64,000 bases of DNA from an uncultured Clostridium sp. (GCA_900540255.1 UQFE01000009.1:21457-85456), one strand, 5' to 3'; shown: positions 53,344 through 64,000, numbered from the stretch's first letter. The notes: generated from the letters alone by a model not told the origin. A program made the numbers and translations.

Positions 53344-54372
53344 ATGGCAATTGATGAAAGAAAGATAAAAATACTTCAAGCCATTATTAATGACTATATA
53401 GTAACAGGAGAACCTGTTGGATCTAGAACGATAGCTAAAAAGTATGACTTAGGTGTAGGATCTGCAACGATTAGAAATGAAATGGCAGATTTGGAGGAAA
53501 TGGGCTATTTAGAACAGCCTCACACATCAGCAGGAAGAATTCCTTCTAGTAAGGGATATAGATTATATGTTGATAAGTTAATGGAAAGACCAAAGTTAAG
53601 TAGGGATGAAGAGCTTAGAATTAAGGAATATTTAATTAATTCAGCTATGAATGAAGTTGATACAATATTAAAAGAAGCTTGTGTTTTATTATCAGAATTA
53701 ACAAACTTAACGTGTATAGTTCAAACACCATCTATGAAAAGAAGCTATATAAGATCGTTACAATTAATAAGAATTGATGATTTTAATTTAATTATTGTAA
53801 TTGCAACTGATAGTGGTGTTATAAAAAATCACAGAATTAAAGTTAATTCTATTCCAAGTAATCAGGAGCTTCTTAGAATAAATGAAGTATTAAATTCAAG
53901 ACTTAAAAATTTAACAATAGAAGCTATAAATTTAGAAGTTATTAATGAACTAAAAAATGAATTAGTTGGTTTCGATGATTTATTTAATGCGATACTTCCA
54001 GCTTTATATGATAGTTTAAATAATAATTCAAAATCTGACTTTGTAGTTGAAGGAACAACAAATCTTTTCAATTATCCAGAGTATAACGATATTGAAAAAG
54101 CAAAGGAAGTTCTTCAACTAATAAGTAATAAGGATTGTGTTATAGAACTATTAGAGAATAGTGGAGATATATCAATAAAAATTGGTGAGGAAAATTATAT
54201 TCCAGAAGCTAAGGATTGTTCAGTTATAACAGCAGAATATTTTTTAGGCGGAAGACCTATTGGAAGTGTTGGATTGATTGGTCCGCAAAGAATAAATTAT
54301 TCTAAAGTAGTTACTATAATGTCTCAAGTTATGAAAGAATTAAACAAAAGTCTTAAGGATCAAGAGTATTGA
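53344..54372 (+). CDS. hrcA: heat-inducible transcription repressor HrcA
   Basis: 342 residues from ATG 53344 behind AGGGGTGA; an earlier frame start lies inside CIRCE. N-terminal winged helix [51 protein letters not shown]-terminal GAF-like dimer domain with [18 protein letters not shown]. First gene of the class I heat-shock operon. Confidence 0.96.
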   Translation: MAIDERKIKILQAIINDYIVTGEPVGSRTIAKKYDLGVGSATIRNEMADLEEMGYLEQPHTSAGRIPSSKGYRLYVDKLMERPKLSRDEELRIKEYLINSAMNEVDTILKEACVLLSELTNLTCIVQTPSMKRSYIRSLQLIRIDDFNLIIVIATDSGVIKNHRIKVNSIPSNQELLRINEVLNSRLKNLTIEAINLEVINELKNELVGFDDLFNAILPALYDSLNNNSKSDFVVEGTTNLFNYPEYNDIEKAKEVLQLISNKDCVIELLENSGDISIKIGEENYIPEAKDCSVITAEYFLGGRPIGSVGLIGPQRINYSKVVTIMSQVMKELNKSLKDQEY

Positions 54373-54390
54373 ATGAGATGAGGTGTAAGG

Positions 54391-54999
54391 ATGGAAGAAA
54401 ACAAAGATTTTAAAGCTGAAGAAATAACTAAAGAAAATCAATCAGCTGTAGAAGAAAATGAACTTGTAACAGAAGATACAGAAGCTACTTCAAAAGAAGA
54501 AGCTGAAGAAATAGTTGAAGAATATACAGAAAATGATGATTTAGCTTTAATAGGAAAGATGAAAGATGAAAACAAAAAGCTTTCTAATGAAGTTGATGCT
54601 TTAAAAGAAAGATTACTTAGATTAACAGCTGAGTATGATAACTATAGAAAAAGAACAGCTAAAGAAAAGGAAGGAATATATACAGATGCTTGTACAGATG
54701 TATTAAAGGAAATACTTCCTGTAGCTGATAATTTAGAAAGGGCTATAGCAGTTGATGGAACTGTAGAAGATCTTAAAAAGGGAGTAGAGATGACAATAAA
54801 AGGATTCATAAACTCTTTAGAAAAATTAGGTGTAGAAGAAATTGATACAAATAATGGATTTGATCCGAATTTCCATCAAGCAATTTCGGTAGTTGAAGAT
54901 GCAAATTTATCAACTAATGATATAGCCCAAGTATATCAAAAAGGATATAAAAGAGGAGATAAAGTAATCAGATATTCAATGGTTACTGTAGCAAAATAG
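54391..54999 (+). CDS. grpE: nucleotide exchange factor GrpE
   Basis: 202 residues with an acidic N-terminal tail (1-50), long coiled coil with LLRLTAEYDNYRKRT, and a C-terminal beta domain DPNFHQAISVVED and QKGYKRGDKVIRYSMVTVAK. Exchanges ADP for ATP on DnaK. 18 bases after hrcA. Confidence 0.96.
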   Translation: MEENKDFKAEEITKENQSAVEENELVTEDTEATSKEEAEEIVEEYTENDDLALIGKMKDENKKLSNEVDALKERLLRLTAEYDNYRKRTAKEKEGIYTDACTDVLKEILPVADNLERAIAVDGTVEDLKKGVEMTIKGFINSLEKLGVEEIDTNNGFDPNFHQAISVVEDANLSTNDIAQVYQKGYKRGDKVIRYSMVTVAK

Positions 55000-55050
55000 T
55001 AAGTAAGTAAATTTACAATATATATGTAAAGTTCAAGGAGGAAATATATT

Positions 55051-56910
55051 ATGGGAAAAATAATAGGTATTGATTTAGGTACAACAAACTCATGTGTAGC
55101 TGTAATGGAAGGTGGAGAACCAGTAGTAATCACTAACTCTGAAGGTGCTAGAACTACTCCATCAGTAGTTTCATTCCAAGCTAATGGTGAAAGATTAGTA
55201 GGACAAATTGCTAAAAGACAAGCAATTACAAATCCAGAACATACAATAATTTCTATAAAGAGAGAAATGGGAACTGATCACAAAACTCATGTTGATGATA
55301 AAGTTTATTCACCACAAGAAATATCAGCAATGATACTTCAAAAAATTAAAGCTGATGCAGAAGCATATTTAGGTGAACCTGTAACTCAAGCAGTTATAAC
55401 TGTTCCAGCTTATTTTAATGATGCTGAAAGACAAGCAACTAAAGATGCTGGTAGAATAGCAGGATTAGAAGTATTAAGAATAATAAACGAACCAACTGCT
55501 GCTTCATTAGCTTATGGATTAGATAAGACTGACCATAGTGAAAAGATATTCGTTTATGACTTAGGTGGAGGTACATTTGACGTATCTATACTTGAATTAG
55601 GTGATGGTGTATTCGAAGTATTATCTACAAATGGAGATACTCATTTAGGTGGAGATGACTTTGACCAAAAAATCATTGATTATATAGCAAATGATTTTAA
55701 ATCACAATATGGAATTGACTTAAGAAATGATAAGAGTGCAGTTCAAAGATTAAAAGAAGCAGCAGAAAAAGCTAAGATTGAATTATCTTCATCAATGCAA
55801 ACAAATATAAACTTACCATTCATCACTGCTGATGCAACTGGTCCAAAGCACATTGATATGAACTTAACTAGAGCAAAATTCAATGAATTAACTCATGATT
55901 TAGTTCAAAGATCAATAGAACCAATGAAGAAAGCATTAAGTGATGCTGGATTATCAATTGGTCAAATTGATAAAGTTATATTAGTTGGTGGATCAACTAG
56001 AATACCTGCAGTTCAAGAAGCTGTTAAAAACTTTACAGGAAAAGAACCTTCAAAAGGAGTTAACCCAGATGAATGTGTAGCTATGGGTGCTGCAATTCAA
56101 GCAGGTGTATTAACTGGTGAAGTTAAAGATGTATTATTATTAGACGTTACACCATTAACATTAGGTATAGAAACTTTAGGTGGAGTTGCAACTCCATTAA
56201 TTGAAAGAAATACAACTATTCCAGCTAAGAAGAGTCAAGTGTTCTCAACTGCTGCAGATGGTCAAACATCAGTTGAAATTCACGTTGTTCAAGGTGAAAG
56301 ACAAATGGCAAGTGATAACAAGACTTTAGGTAGATTTACTTTATCAGGAATAGCTCCAGCTCCAAGAGGAATTCCTCAAATCGAAGTTACATTTGATATA
56401 GATGCTAACGGTATTGTTAAAGTATCTGCTATGGATAAGGGAACTGGTAAGGAAGCAAATATTACAATTACAGCTTCAACTAACCTTTCTGAAGAAGAAG
56501 TAGATAAGGCTGTAAAAGAAGCAGAAAAGTTTGCTGAAGAAGATAAGAAGAGAAAAGAATCAATTGAAACTAAAAATAATGCAGATCAATTAGCATATCA
56601 AACAGAAAAGCAATTAGAAGAGCTTGGAGACAAGGTTTCTGCTGATGATAAGGCTAAGATTACAGCAAAATTAGATGCATTAAAAGCTGTTAAAGATGGA
56701 GAAGATTTAGAAGTAATTAAGAAAGCAACTGAAGAATTAACTCAAGAATTCTATGCTATTTCTTCTAAGATGTATGCTGATGCACAAGGTGCAGCAGGTG
56801 CTCAAGGTGCAGGATTTGATCAAAACAATATGGGTGGAAATGCTGGTACAGGTGCAACACATGATGACAATGTTGTAGATGCTGATTTTGAAGTTAAAGA
56901 TGATAAATAA
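55051..56910 (+). CDS. dnaK: molecular chaperone DnaK
   Basis: 619-residue Hsp70: N-terminal actin-like ATPase beginning [43 protein letters not shown], linker [16 protein letters not shown], substrate domain, and C-terminal Gly-rich tail ending [19 protein letters not shown] ribosome binding site. The hairpin at 56923-56955 separates it from dnaJ. Confidence 0.98.
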   Translation: MGKIIGIDLGTTNSCVAVMEGGEPVVITNSEGARTTPSVVSFQANGERLVGQIAKRQAITNPEHTIISIKREMGTDHKTHVDDKVYSPQEISAMILQKIKADAEAYLGEPVTQAVITVPAYFNDAERQATKDAGRIAGLEVLRIINEPTAASLAYGLDKTDHSEKIFVYDLGGGTFDVSILELGDGVFEVLSTNGDTHLGGDDFDQKIIDYIANDFKSQYGIDLRNDKSAVQRLKEAAEKAKIELSSSMQTNINLPFITADATGPKHIDMNLTRAKFNELTHDLVQRSIEPMKKALSDAGLSIGQIDKVILVGGSTRIPAVQEAVKNFTGKEPSKGVNPDECVAMGAAIQAGVLTGEVKDVLLLDVTPLTLGIETLGGVATPLIERNTTIPAKKSQVFSTAADGQTSVEIHVVQGERQMASDNKTLGRFTLSGIAPAPRGIPQIEVTFDIDANGIVKVSAMDKGTGKEANITITASTNLSEEEVDKAVKEAEKFAEEDKKRKESIETKNNADQLAYQTEKQLEELGDKVSADDKAKITAKLDALKAVKDGEDLEVIKKATEELTQEFYAISSKMYADAQGAAGAQGAGFDQNNMGGNAGTGATHDDNVVDADFEVKDDK

Positions 56911-56922
56911 TATTTAATAACT

Positions 56923-56955
56923 AAAAAGGGGAGACAATTGTCGTCTTCCCTTTTT
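56923..56955 (+). terminator. partial terminator between dnaK and dnaJ
   Basis: AAAAAGGGGAGAC (56923-56935) / GTCTTCCCTTTTT (56943-56955), loop AATTGTC. May lower dnaJ expression relative to dnaK. Confidence 0.7.
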
Positions 56956-57035
56956 AAGAGTTAATGTATTTACGAAAAATGGTATAAATGATAATATAAA
57001 TTAAGTGGAATATGAATAAGGTGGTGACTTTATAG

Positions 57036-58172
57036 ATGGCAAATAAAGACTATTATGCTGTTCTTGGACTAGAAAAGGGTGCAAGTGATGATGAAATAAA
57101 AAGAGCCTTTAGAAAGCTAGCTATTAAATATCATCCTGATAAGAATCAAGGAAATAAGGAAGCAGAAGAAAAATTTAAGGATATAAATGAAGCATATCAA
57201 ATACTTTCTGATCCAGAAAAGAAAGCAAGATATGATCAATATGGAACTGTAGATTTTGATGGAAGCGGATTTGGTTCAGGAGGATTTGGTGGCTTTGACT
57301 TCTCAGATATGGGCGGATTTGGTGATATATTTGAAAGCTTCTTTGGAGGCGGTGGAGGTTCTTCAAGAAGAAGAAATGGTCCTATGAAAGGTGCTGACAT
57401 TGAATATTCATTAAATTTAACATTTGAAGAAGCTATTTTTGGTGTAGAAAAAGAAATTACAATTAATAGACATGAAAATTGTGAAAAATGTAGAGGTACA
57501 GGAGCTGAACCTGGAACTTCACCAAAGACATGTCCAACTTGTCATGGTAGTGGTCAAATAAGAGTACAAAGACAAAGCCCAATAGGAAGTTTTGTAAGTA
57601 CAACTACATGTAATACTTGTGGTGGTAAAGGAACAATTGTTGAAAAGCCATGTTCAGGATGTAGTGGTAAAGGTAAAGTAAGAAAAACAAGAACAATAAA
57701 AATAAATGTTCCAGCAGGTGTTGATACAGGAAATGTTATGCCACTTAGAGGACAAGGTGAGCATGGTTCTAATGATGGCCCTCCAGGAGATTTATATATT
57801 AAGATAAATGTTGCTAAATCTAAACAATTTGACAGAAGAGGCAATGATATATATATAGAAACTCATATATCAATGGGTAAAGCAGCTTTAGGTGTTGAAA
57901 TTACAGTTCCTACAGTAGATGGAGATGTTAAATATACTATTCCAGCAGGAACTCAATCAGGAACAATGTTTAGATTAAAAGGAAAAGGTATTCCTAAAGT
58001 ACATTCTTCTTCAAGAGGAGATCAATATGTTAAAGTTGTAGTGGATACTCCTAAAAACTTAACTTCTAAACAAAAAGAAGCTTTAGAAGCGTTCATGGAA
58101 GCTTGTGGAGAGAGTGTAGATGGAGAAATAACTCATAAAAAGGGATTTAAAGATTTATTTAATAAAAAATAA
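57036..58172 (+). CDS. dnaJ: co-chaperone DnaJ
   Basis: 378 residues: J-domain (5-70) with HPD at 33-35, Gly/Phe-rich linker (75-115), four CxxCxGxG zinc repeats (about 149-215: [32 protein letters not shown]) and C-terminal substrate domain. Stimulates DnaK ATPase. AAGGTGGTG ribosome binding site. Confidence 0.97.
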   Translation: MANKDYYAVLGLEKGASDDEIKRAFRKLAIKYHPDKNQGNKEAEEKFKDINEAYQILSDPEKKARYDQYGTVDFDGSGFGSGGFGGFDFSDMGGFGDIFESFFGGGGGSSRRRNGPMKGADIEYSLNLTFEEAIFGVEKEITINRHENCEKCRGTGAEPGTSPKTCPTCHGSGQIRVQRQSPIGSFVSTTTCNTCGGKGTIVEKPCSGCSGKGKVRKTRTIKINVPAGVDTGNVMPLRGQGEHGSNDGPPGDLYIKINVAKSKQFDRRGNDIYIETHISMGKAALGVEITVPTVDGDVKYTIPAGTQSGTMFRLKGKGIPKVHSSSRGDQYVKVVVDTPKNLTSKQKEALEAFMEACGESVDGEITHKKGFKDLFNKK

Positions 58173-58180
58173 AAATAAAC

Positions 58181-58212
58181 AAAAAGATGTTGTGAAAATT
58201 CAACATCTTTTT
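58181..58212 (+). terminator. dnaJ terminator
   Basis: AAAAAGATGTTG (58181-58192) / CAACATCTTTTT (58201-58212). Confidence 0.85.
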
Positions 58213-58456
58213 ACTTTATCTATATAACTATTAAAATATGTTATATTACAATAAGTATCTTGTTTTGTGAATATTGAGTATGTTGTATAACTTATAATTA
58301 TTATTGCTACTATAATGCCCAGTATAGGTAATTTATAATAATCTAATATAAATTCTAGTTTCTTTTTATTCGATAAAGAATTAAATTTTATTTTACTGAA
58401 ATATCTTAATCTAATCGTAGTTTATTTTCGTTGTTTTCCATTGTTATAACTCTCAT
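58200..58456 (-). pseudogene. frameshifted remnant of a small membrane protein gene
   Basis: On the minus strand an ATG at 58456 opens MRVITMENNENKLRLD then stops; in the next frame the reading continues as RYFSKIKFNSLSNKKKLEFI, LDYYKLPILGIIVAIIIISY (a clear membrane span) and TTYSIFTKQDTYCNITYF until TGA at 58200 inside the dnaJ terminator. A one-base shift near 58406 and the truncated 3' end indicate decay. Original function unknown. Confidence 0.5.
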
Positions 58457-58785
58457 TTTATACCGTTTATATATTAATTTTAAAAAGAATGTATATAAAA
58501 ATCAATTATTATAATTTTAAAAAATGGTAAACATTTAAAAACATGATATAAAAACAAATAAGATATTAAAAATTTTTTTCGCGAAGTTAGTATAAATATA
58601 TTAGTTAAAAGTAGATAAAACTTAAAAAATAATATTTTAAATATTGTTTTTTCATAATGCATAGTCAATTTTTAATTATAAAAAAAGGTTGATTATATTT
58701 CAAATAACTAATTTAGTTGAAATAAAAGAAATTATCTGTATAATTAATCTATGAACTTAAAGAATGATTTGGAGTGAATATAATT
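58457..58785. other. 329-bp AT-rich gap, nothing recognised
   Basis: Very AT-rich. I see no ORF, RNA or strong hairpin apart from the trmB ribosome binding site GGAGTGA at 58771-58777. Confidence 0.5.
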
Positions 58786-59442
58786 ATGAGAATGAGAAAA
58801 AAGCCATGGGCTAGACCAGAATTAGAAGCATGTGAGTTTTTTATACAAAAACCAAGCGAATATAAAGGTAGATGGAAAGAATTTTTTAAGAATGATAATC
58901 CTATTTACATGGAATTAGGATGTGGAAAAGGAACATTTATGGCAGTACATGGTTCACAAAATCCAGATATTAATTATATAACGGTTGATATAAAGGATGA
59001 AGTTTTAGTTTTAGCTAAAAGAAATATTGAATCAGCTTATGAAAAGGAAGGGCATGAAGTTAATAATGTTGCACTTATGTCTCAAGAAATATTATTGATT
59101 GATGATATGTTAGATGAAAAAGATGTAATAGAAAGAATATACATAAATTTCTGTAATCCATGGCCAAAGGATAGACATAAAAAAAGAAGATTAACACATA
59201 CAAGACAACTTCAAAAATATAAAAAGTTTTTAAAATCAGGAGCTGAAATTTGGTTTAAAACTGATGATGATGAATTATTTGAAGAGTCACTTGAGTATTT
59301 TAAAGAATGTAATTTAGAAATAAAATATATTACATATGATTTACATGCTAGTGGATTTGAAGGAAATGTTTCTACAGAACATGAGGAAATGTTTACAGCT
59401 CAAGGAATAAAAACAAAATTTTTAATTGCAGAATATAAATAA
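58786..59442 (+). CDS. trmB: tRNA (guanine-46-N7)-methyltransferase
   Basis: 218 residues from ATG 58786. SAM-binding [12 protein letters not shown] and the TrmB motif [23 protein letters not shown]. Makes m7G46 in tRNA variable loops. GGAGTGA eight bases upstream; an earlier GTG at 58774 sits in that site. Confidence 0.94.
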   Translation: MRMRKKPWARPELEACEFFIQKPSEYKGRWKEFFKNDNPIYMELGCGKGTFMAVHGSQNPDINYITVDIKDEVLVLAKRNIESAYEKEGHEVNNVALMSQEILLIDDMLDEKDVIERIYINFCNPWPKDRHKKRRLTHTRQLQKYKKFLKSGAEIWFKTDDDELFEESLEYFKECNLEIKYITYDLHASGFEGNVSTEHEEMFTAQGIKTKFLIAEYK

Positions 59443-59592
59443 ATTGAAAAGTAAATTAATATAAAACTATAATTAAAGTATATAAGCATAATCAAAAAGA
59501 TGGATTTACGTTAATAGTATCTATAGTGAAAATTTATTTTTTCTATTAAATTGAAATAGTTAATTAATTAACAATAGAATTGGTGGTAAAAT

Positions 59593-60759
59593 ATGATATA
59601 TTATATTATAATGGTAGTTTTTTCACCTTATACAGCAATAATTCCAGCTGTATATTCAGTGAATTTATTATTAAAAAGAAAAGTAAAAGTTGAAAGGAAC
59701 TATTGGAATATAGGATTGTTTTCTTTATTTTTATATTCTATGTTTAGTGGATTAATAAATAAAAGTCTTTTGTCTTTTTTAGCATCTTTTGGATTGTTTT
59801 TATATTTTACAGTATGCATATTTGCTCAAAACTATTTTACAAAAATGAGTAGAATAAATATGGTGTTAAAAATTGTGACATATTTAAGTGTAATAGCAGC
59901 TATAGGAGGAGTAATAGAAAAAATAACATTTATTCTATTAAATAGACCAGAACATAGAATTTTTAGTTCATTTGGAAATCCAAATATGACAGGAGCATGG
60001 TTTGCTAATATAATTTTAATTATATTTTATCTTCAAGGAACAAAAAAAAGTAGCAGTGAAACTCTTACATATAATCTCGTAATTATCTTAATATCTGTAG
60101 CATTATTATTAACAGAATCTACAGGTGCATTTATAGCATTAATAGGTGGAATATTTATATATTATATAACTTCTAGAAATAAAAACAAAAAGGAAATAAT
60201 AGCAGTATGTACAATAGTAGGAATATTATCATTATTATTTGTATTTGTTCAAAATAAGATTACAAAAATAACACCAATAGGTGAAATTGTAATATCTTTT
60301 AATTCTAGAATAGGGATATGGGAAGGTTCAACAAAGATGTTCTTTAAGAAGCCGATATTAGGATGGGGCTTGCTTGGAACCTTTGAGAGAGGATCAAATT
60401 TTATTTTTAGTTATGATCCAAGTTTACATAATAAAATTATTTCTTTTTTAATTCATCCACATAATTTGTGGCTTACATTTTTAGTAAGCACTGGAGTTAT
60501 AGGGTTAGGTATTTATCTTTATATTAAATTTAATTTATATAAGGATATGACAAAACTATACAAGGAAAAAAATCAATTATTTCCATTACTTGCAGCAACA
60601 AATGCAATGATAATTATACAAGGAATAGTTGATTGTACATTATATGCACCACAATTAGGTATAATGTTTGTATGTATGGGAGCAATAACTTATAATATAG
60701 CAAATGATAAAATGGTTAGAAAAAGAAAATTAATAAAAAATAAAGATATTGCTGTTTAA
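59593..60759 (+). CDS. O-antigen ligase/polymerase-family membrane protein
   Basis: 388 residues with about ten membrane spans. The Wzy_C pattern is visible: FGNPNMTGAWFANI, then ESTGAFIALIGG, SRIGIWEGSTKMFFKKPILGWGLGT-like segment, and HPHNLWLTFLVSTGVIGL with the conserved His. Gram-positive members polymerise or ligate cell-surface polysaccharides. It stands alone, with no glycan cluster adjacent, so the substrate is unknown. Confidence 0.8.
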   Translation: MIYYIIMVVFSPYTAIIPAVYSVNLLLKRKVKVERNYWNIGLFSLFLYSMFSGLINKSLLSFLASFGLFLYFTVCIFAQNYFTKMSRINMVLKIVTYLSVIAAIGGVIEKITFILLNRPEHRIFSSFGNPNMTGAWFANIILIIFYLQGTKKSSSETLTYNLVIILISVALLLTESTGAFIALIGGIFIYYITSRNKNKKEIIAVCTIVGILSLLFVFVQNKITKITPIGEIVISFNSRIGIWEGSTKMFFKKPILGWGLLGTFERGSNFIFSYDPSLHNKIISFLIHPHNLWLTFLVSTGVIGLGIYLYIKFNLYKDMTKLYKEKNQLFPLLAATNAMIIIQGIVDCTLYAPQLGIMFVCMGAITYNIANDKMVRKRKLIKNKDIAV

Positions 60760-60772
60760 AAATTATAAATTG

Positions 60773-60810
60773 GGGTAACTATAAATAAATAATTGATAGT
60801 TATCCTTTTT
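60773..60810 (+). terminator. terminator
   Basis: GGGTAACTAT / ATAGTTATCC stem (60773-60805) with T5 tail. Confidence 0.6.
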
Positions 60811-60897
60811 CTATATAAAAATTTATGGACTTTAGGTAAACATATGTGTAAAATATAGTATTAGTCAAAGAGAAAAGATATGAAAGGATGATTAACA

Positions 60898-61839
60898 ATG
60901 GATGGAACGTGGATAGAAGTTAGAGTAATAACTAAAAGTGAGGCATTAGAACCAGTATCAGGAATATTTTATAGTTTAGATTGTAAGGGTGTTGCTATAG
61001 AAGATCCAGAAGATATTTTAGGAAGAGAACAAGGACCATTAACATGGGATTTTGCAGATATAAATGTTTTAGAGCATAAGGGGAAAGTTGCTGTTGTAAA
61101 AGCTTATTTTGCAGAAGAAGATAATATTGAAGAAATTTTAGGATATGTTAATGAAAAATTAGTAGAACTAAAAGAAATGGGAATTGATTTAGGAGAAGCT
61201 AAAGTTGAGCATGAAAAAATGTATGAAGAGGATTGGGCTAATACATGGAAGCAATATTATAAACCATCAAAAGTTGGAGAAAAAATAGTTGTTAAGCCAA
61301 TTTGGGAAGAATATGAACAAAAAGAAGGGGAATTAGTAGTAAATTTAGATCCAGGTATGGCATTTGGTACAGGAACTCATGAAACTACAAGAATGTGTAT
61401 TCAAGCTTTAGAAAAATATGTTAAAGAGGAAAGTACAGTATTTGATGTAGGTTGTGGTTCTGGAATATTAGCAATTGCAGCAGCAAAATTAGGAGCAAAA
61501 TTAGCTGTTGGAGTAGATTTAGATCCAGTAGCAGTAGAATCGTCTATTGAAAATGTAGGATATAATAACTTAAATAACATAGAAATACTTCATGGAAACT
61601 TAGTTGAAGTTATTGATGGAAAAGCAGATATAGTTGTTGCAAATATTTTAGCAGAAATAATTTGTATATTAACTGATGATGTAAAGAGAGTTATGAAAGA
61701 TGGTGGAGTATTTATAACATCAGGAATAATTCATGATAGAGTTGATATGGTTTGCGAAAAATTAGAAGCAACAGGCTTTGAAGTAATAGAAAAGAACAGA
61801 GATGGTGAATGGAACTGTATAGTTGCTAAATTAAAATAG
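60898..61839 (+). CDS. prmA: ribosomal protein L11 methyltransferase
   Basis: 313 residues. N-terminal L11-recognition domain (1-100) and SAM-binding VFDVGCGSGILAIAAAKLGA with the downstream VVANILAEII. Trimethylates L11. First of a prmA-rsmE-mtaB operon; this trio follows dnaJ in many Firmicutes. Confidence 0.95.
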   Translation: MDGTWIEVRVITKSEALEPVSGIFYSLDCKGVAIEDPEDILGREQGPLTWDFADINVLEHKGKVAVVKAYFAEEDNIEEILGYVNEKLVELKEMGIDLGEAKVEHEKMYEEDWANTWKQYYKPSKVGEKIVVKPIWEEYEQKEGELVVNLDPGMAFGTGTHETTRMCIQALEKYVKEESTVFDVGCGSGILAIAAAKLGAKLAVGVDLDPVAVESSIENVGYNNLNNIEILHGNLVEVIDGKADIVVANILAEIICILTDDVKRVMKDGGVFITSGIIHDRVDMVCEKLEATGFEVIEKNRDGEWNCIVAKLK

Positions 61840-61859
61840 TTTTAGAGGAGAACAAAATA

Positions 61860-62621
61860 ATGCATAAGTTTTTTACTCCAAAAGAATTAATTAATGGAGA
61901 TGTAGCCAAGATTCTAGGAGATGATGTAAAACACATATATAAGGTTCTTAGAATTACAGAAGGTGAAAAGGTAGTATTAAATAACTGTGAAGGTTTAGAA
62001 TACTTAGCTAAAGTTACTGATGTAAATAAGCAAGAAGTTTCTCTTGAAATAATAGAAAAGCTAGATTTAAATAATGAAAGTGAAATAAAAGTATTTTTAT
62101 TTCAAGGACTTCCAAAAGCTCAAAAGATGGATTTAATAGTTCAAAAAGGTACAGAACTTGGAATAACAGAATTTATACCAACAATTACACATAGAGTTGA
62201 TGTTAAATTAAAGGGTGAATTTAAAAAGTTAGATAGATTAAATAGAATTGCTTTAGAGGCTGCAAAACAAAGTAAGAGAAGTATTGTTCCAAAAGTAACA
62301 GAGCCAATAGGATTTGAAGAAGTATTACAAAAAGTTGATGAATTAGATTTGTTTTTAGTTCCATATGAAAATACGAATAATTTTGGAATTAAAACATTAA
62401 TTAATAAGTTAAGAAATGAAAAAAAAATCAATAATATAAAAAATATTGGTATATTTGTAGGGCCAGAAGGCGGAATAGAAGAAGAGGAAATAGAACAATT
62501 AAAGGAAAAAGGTGCTCATATAGTAACACTTGGAAAGAGAATATTAAGGACTGAAACAGCTGGATTTGTTGCTACGTCATTAATACAATATGAGCTTAGT
62601 GATTTAGGAGGAAATGATTAA
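61860..62621 (+). CDS. rsmE: 16S rRNA (uracil-1498-N3)-methyltransferase
   Basis: 253-residue SPOUT-family enzyme with the trefoil-knot motifs NIGIFVGPEGGIEEEE and VTLGKRILRTETAG. AGAGGAGA ribosome binding site. Stop overlaps the mtaB start by one base (TAATG). Confidence 0.95.
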   Translation: MHKFFTPKELINGDVAKILGDDVKHIYKVLRITEGEKVVLNNCEGLEYLAKVTDVNKQEVSLEIIEKLDLNNESEIKVFLFQGLPKAQKMDLIVQKGTELGITEFIPTITHRVDVKLKGEFKKLDRLNRIALEAAKQSKRSIVPKVTEPIGFEEVLQKVDELDLFLVPYENTNNFGIKTLINKLRNEKKINNIKNIGIFVGPEGGIEEEEIEQLKEKGAHIVTLGKRILRTETAGFVATSLIQYELSDLGGND

Positions 62622-63925
62622 TGAAGGTTGCATTTGCTACATTAGGATGTAGAGTTAATGTGTATGAATCAGAAGCAATGGCTGAAAAATTCATTAGAGA
62701 AGGATATGAAGTTGTAGATTTTAATGAATTTTCTGATGTATATGTAATAAATACATGTACTGTTACTAATATGGGAGATAAGAAGTCTAGACAAATAATA
62801 AGCAGAGCAAGAAGAACAAATCCAAATGCAATAATAGCAGCAGTTGGTTGTTATTCTCAAATGGCACCAAAAGAGGTTTCGGAAATACCTGGAGTAGATG
62901 TAGTTTTAGGTACAAGAAATAAAGGTGATGTAGTTTATTATGTTAATAAGGCAAAAGATGAAGGAAAAGCACAAGTTCATGTACAGCCAGTTCTTCAAAA
63001 TAAGAAATTTGAAGATTTAAAAATAGAAGATTATCAAGATAAAACTAGAGCATTTTTAAAAATTCAAGATGGATGTAATAGATTTTGTACATATTGTACA
63101 ATACCTTATGCAAGGGGATCAGTTTGCTCAAAGGAGCCAGAAAAGGTATTAGCGGAAGTTAAGGAGCTTGCTGCTCATGGCTTTAAGGAAGTTATACTTT
63201 CAGGTATACATACAGCTTCTTATGGATTAGATTTAGAAGGAAATGTGAATTTAATTAATATAATAGAGGAAATAGAAAAAATTGATGGAATAGAAAGAAT
63301 AAGAATAGGGTCTATTGAGCCAGCATTCTTTACTAGTGAAGTTATTGAAAAAATAAAAGGATTTAAAAAACTATGCCCTCATTTCCATTTATCTCTTCAA
63401 AGTGGATGTGATGCTACATTAAAGAGAATGAATAGAAGATATACGGCTAAAGAATATGAGGCAGCAGTTAACTTATTAAGAGAAACATTACCTGATGTAT
63501 CTATTTCTACAGATGTAATTGTTGGATTCCCAGGAGAAACAGAAGAGGAATTTAATGAAACATATGAATATTTAAAGAAAATTCATTTAACAAAAACTCA
63601 TGTATTTAAATATAGTCCTAGAAAAGGAACAAAGGCAGCTGATATGCCTAATCAATTAGATGGAACTGTTAAGGATGAAAGAAGTAAGGCTTTAATAGAA
63701 TTAAATGATATTAATGAGCATACATTTACTGAAAAATTTATTGGAAGAGTAATGGATGTATTAATAGAAAAGGAAATTAAAGATAAGCCAGATTATTATG
63801 AGGGATACACAAGAAACTATATTAAAGTAATAGTACATTGTATGTCTGCAGATATAACTGGTAAAATAGTAGATGTTGAAATAAAAGAAGCTGTAAAAGA
63901 TTATGCTATAGCAAATATGGCATAA
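62621..63925 (+). CDS. mtaB: tRNA (t6A37)-methylthiotransferase
   Basis: 434 residues. MTTase domain FATLGCRVNVYESEAM with further Cys (NTCTVTN, VGCYSQM), radical SAM motif CNRFCTYCTIPYARG, and a C-terminal TRAM domain. Makes ms2t6A37 in ANN-reading tRNAs. AGGAGG lies inside rsmE; translationally coupled. Confidence 0.94.
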   Translation: MKVAFATLGCRVNVYESEAMAEKFIREGYEVVDFNEFSDVYVINTCTVTNMGDKKSRQIISRARRTNPNAIIAAVGCYSQMAPKEVSEIPGVDVVLGTRNKGDVVYYVNKAKDEGKAQVHVQPVLQNKKFEDLKIEDYQDKTRAFLKIQDGCNRFCTYCTIPYARGSVCSKEPEKVLAEVKELAAHGFKEVILSGIHTASYGLDLEGNVNLINIIEEIEKIDGIERIRIGSIEPAFFTSEVIEKIKGFKKLCPHFHLSLQSGCDATLKRMNRRYTAKEYEAAVNLLRETLPDVSISTDVIVGFPGETEEEFNETYEYLKKIHLTKTHVFKYSPRKGTKAADMPNQLDGTVKDERSKALIELNDINEHTFTEKFIGRVMDVLIEKEIKDKPDYYEGYTRNYIKVIVHCMSADITGKIVDVEIKEAVKDYAIANMA

Positions 63926-63929
63926 TATA

Positions 63930-63965
63930 GTGACAAGTTAAGGAAGGGGCTGTCGCACTAAAATT
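63930..63965. repeat. start of a dispersed intergenic repeat
   Basis: GTGACAAGTTAAGGAA (63930-63945) matches 27180-27195 exactly, then GGGGCTGTCGCACTAAAA, which looks like one arm of a terminator-type repeat cut by the window edge. The rest to 64000 is AT-rich. Confidence 0.45.
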
Positions 63966-64000
63966 TTTATACACAATATATTGTTTTAAAAAATAAAAAT

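Overview
The window is chromosomal DNA from a spore-forming, very AT-rich Firmicute, almost certainly a Clostridium (sensu stricto). The basis is a sporulation gene set (spoIIAA-spoIIAB-sigF, spoVAC-spoVAD-spoVAE, gpr, spoIIP), strong AGGAGG-type ribosome binding sites, A/T-ending codons, and the classic Firmicute order comEC-holA-rpsT(reverse)-gpr-spoIIP-lepA-hemW-hrcA-grpE-dnaK-dnaJ. I cannot name the species from sequence alone.

Layout. 0.1-9.0 kb: housekeeping and metabolic genes (peptide deformylase, aspartate 4-decarboxylase, methionine aminopeptidase, a nitroreductase, an acetyltransferase, DUF975, an S66 carboxypeptidase, MgtC, a Gfo/Idh/MocA oxidoreductase). 9.1-22.0 kb: a 12.9-kb mobile island integrated into the 3' end of a tRNA-Leu(CAA) gene and bounded by 30-bp direct repeats. 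22.3-30.7 kb: ZIP transporter, enolase, a highly expressed two-gene operon (NifU-like protein plus GGGtGRT protein), an ArsC-like protein, aspartate kinase, DUF4003 and deoC. 30.9-37.2 kb: a Lon-type protease, then the sigma-F and spoVA operons. 37.4-43.8 kb: an apparently iron-responsive cluster with Fur-like boxes (flavodoxin, DUF3793, DUF2325, a CydDC-like ABC pair, YgbA_NO, DUF454). 44-58 kb: comEC through dnaJ. 58.8-64 kb: trmB, an O-antigen-ligase-like protein, prmA, rsmE and mtaB.

The island is organised like a phage satellite or replicating cryptic prophage: leftward tyrosine integrase and repressor, rightward Cro, excisionase-like protein, replication initiator and DnaB-type helicase, small phage-like proteins, a sigma-70-like factor and a late-regulator-like HTH protein, then cargo. 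I see no capsid, portal, terminase, lysis or conjugation genes. Integrase arm-site candidates (AGTGGGAAA, 12 bp apart) lie inside both ends, and the island supplies a replacement 3' end and a replacement terminator for the tRNA it enters.

The most exciting part is the cargo next to attR: an Abi_2/AbiF-family HEPN protein (20890-21798, R214-x4-H219) directly preceded by two tandem structured RNA units with an identical 22-nt core (20780-20801 and 20841-20862). The second unit ends in a U-tract and so doubles as an intrinsic terminator between RNA and toxin gene. A promoter with a 16-bp perfect palindrome places the transcript start at the first hairpin. This is the architecture of an RNA-antitoxin (type III-like) toxin-antitoxin or phage-defence unit. 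Other unexplained signals are a five-copy 32-bp dyad repeat (GTAGTTAC-N16-GTAACYAC), two copies of which lie inside a J-domain protein gene, several folded non-coding segments in the island, and two chromosomal genes (spoIIAA, lepA) whose Shine-Dalgarno sequence seems to be brought to the start codon by a hairpin.
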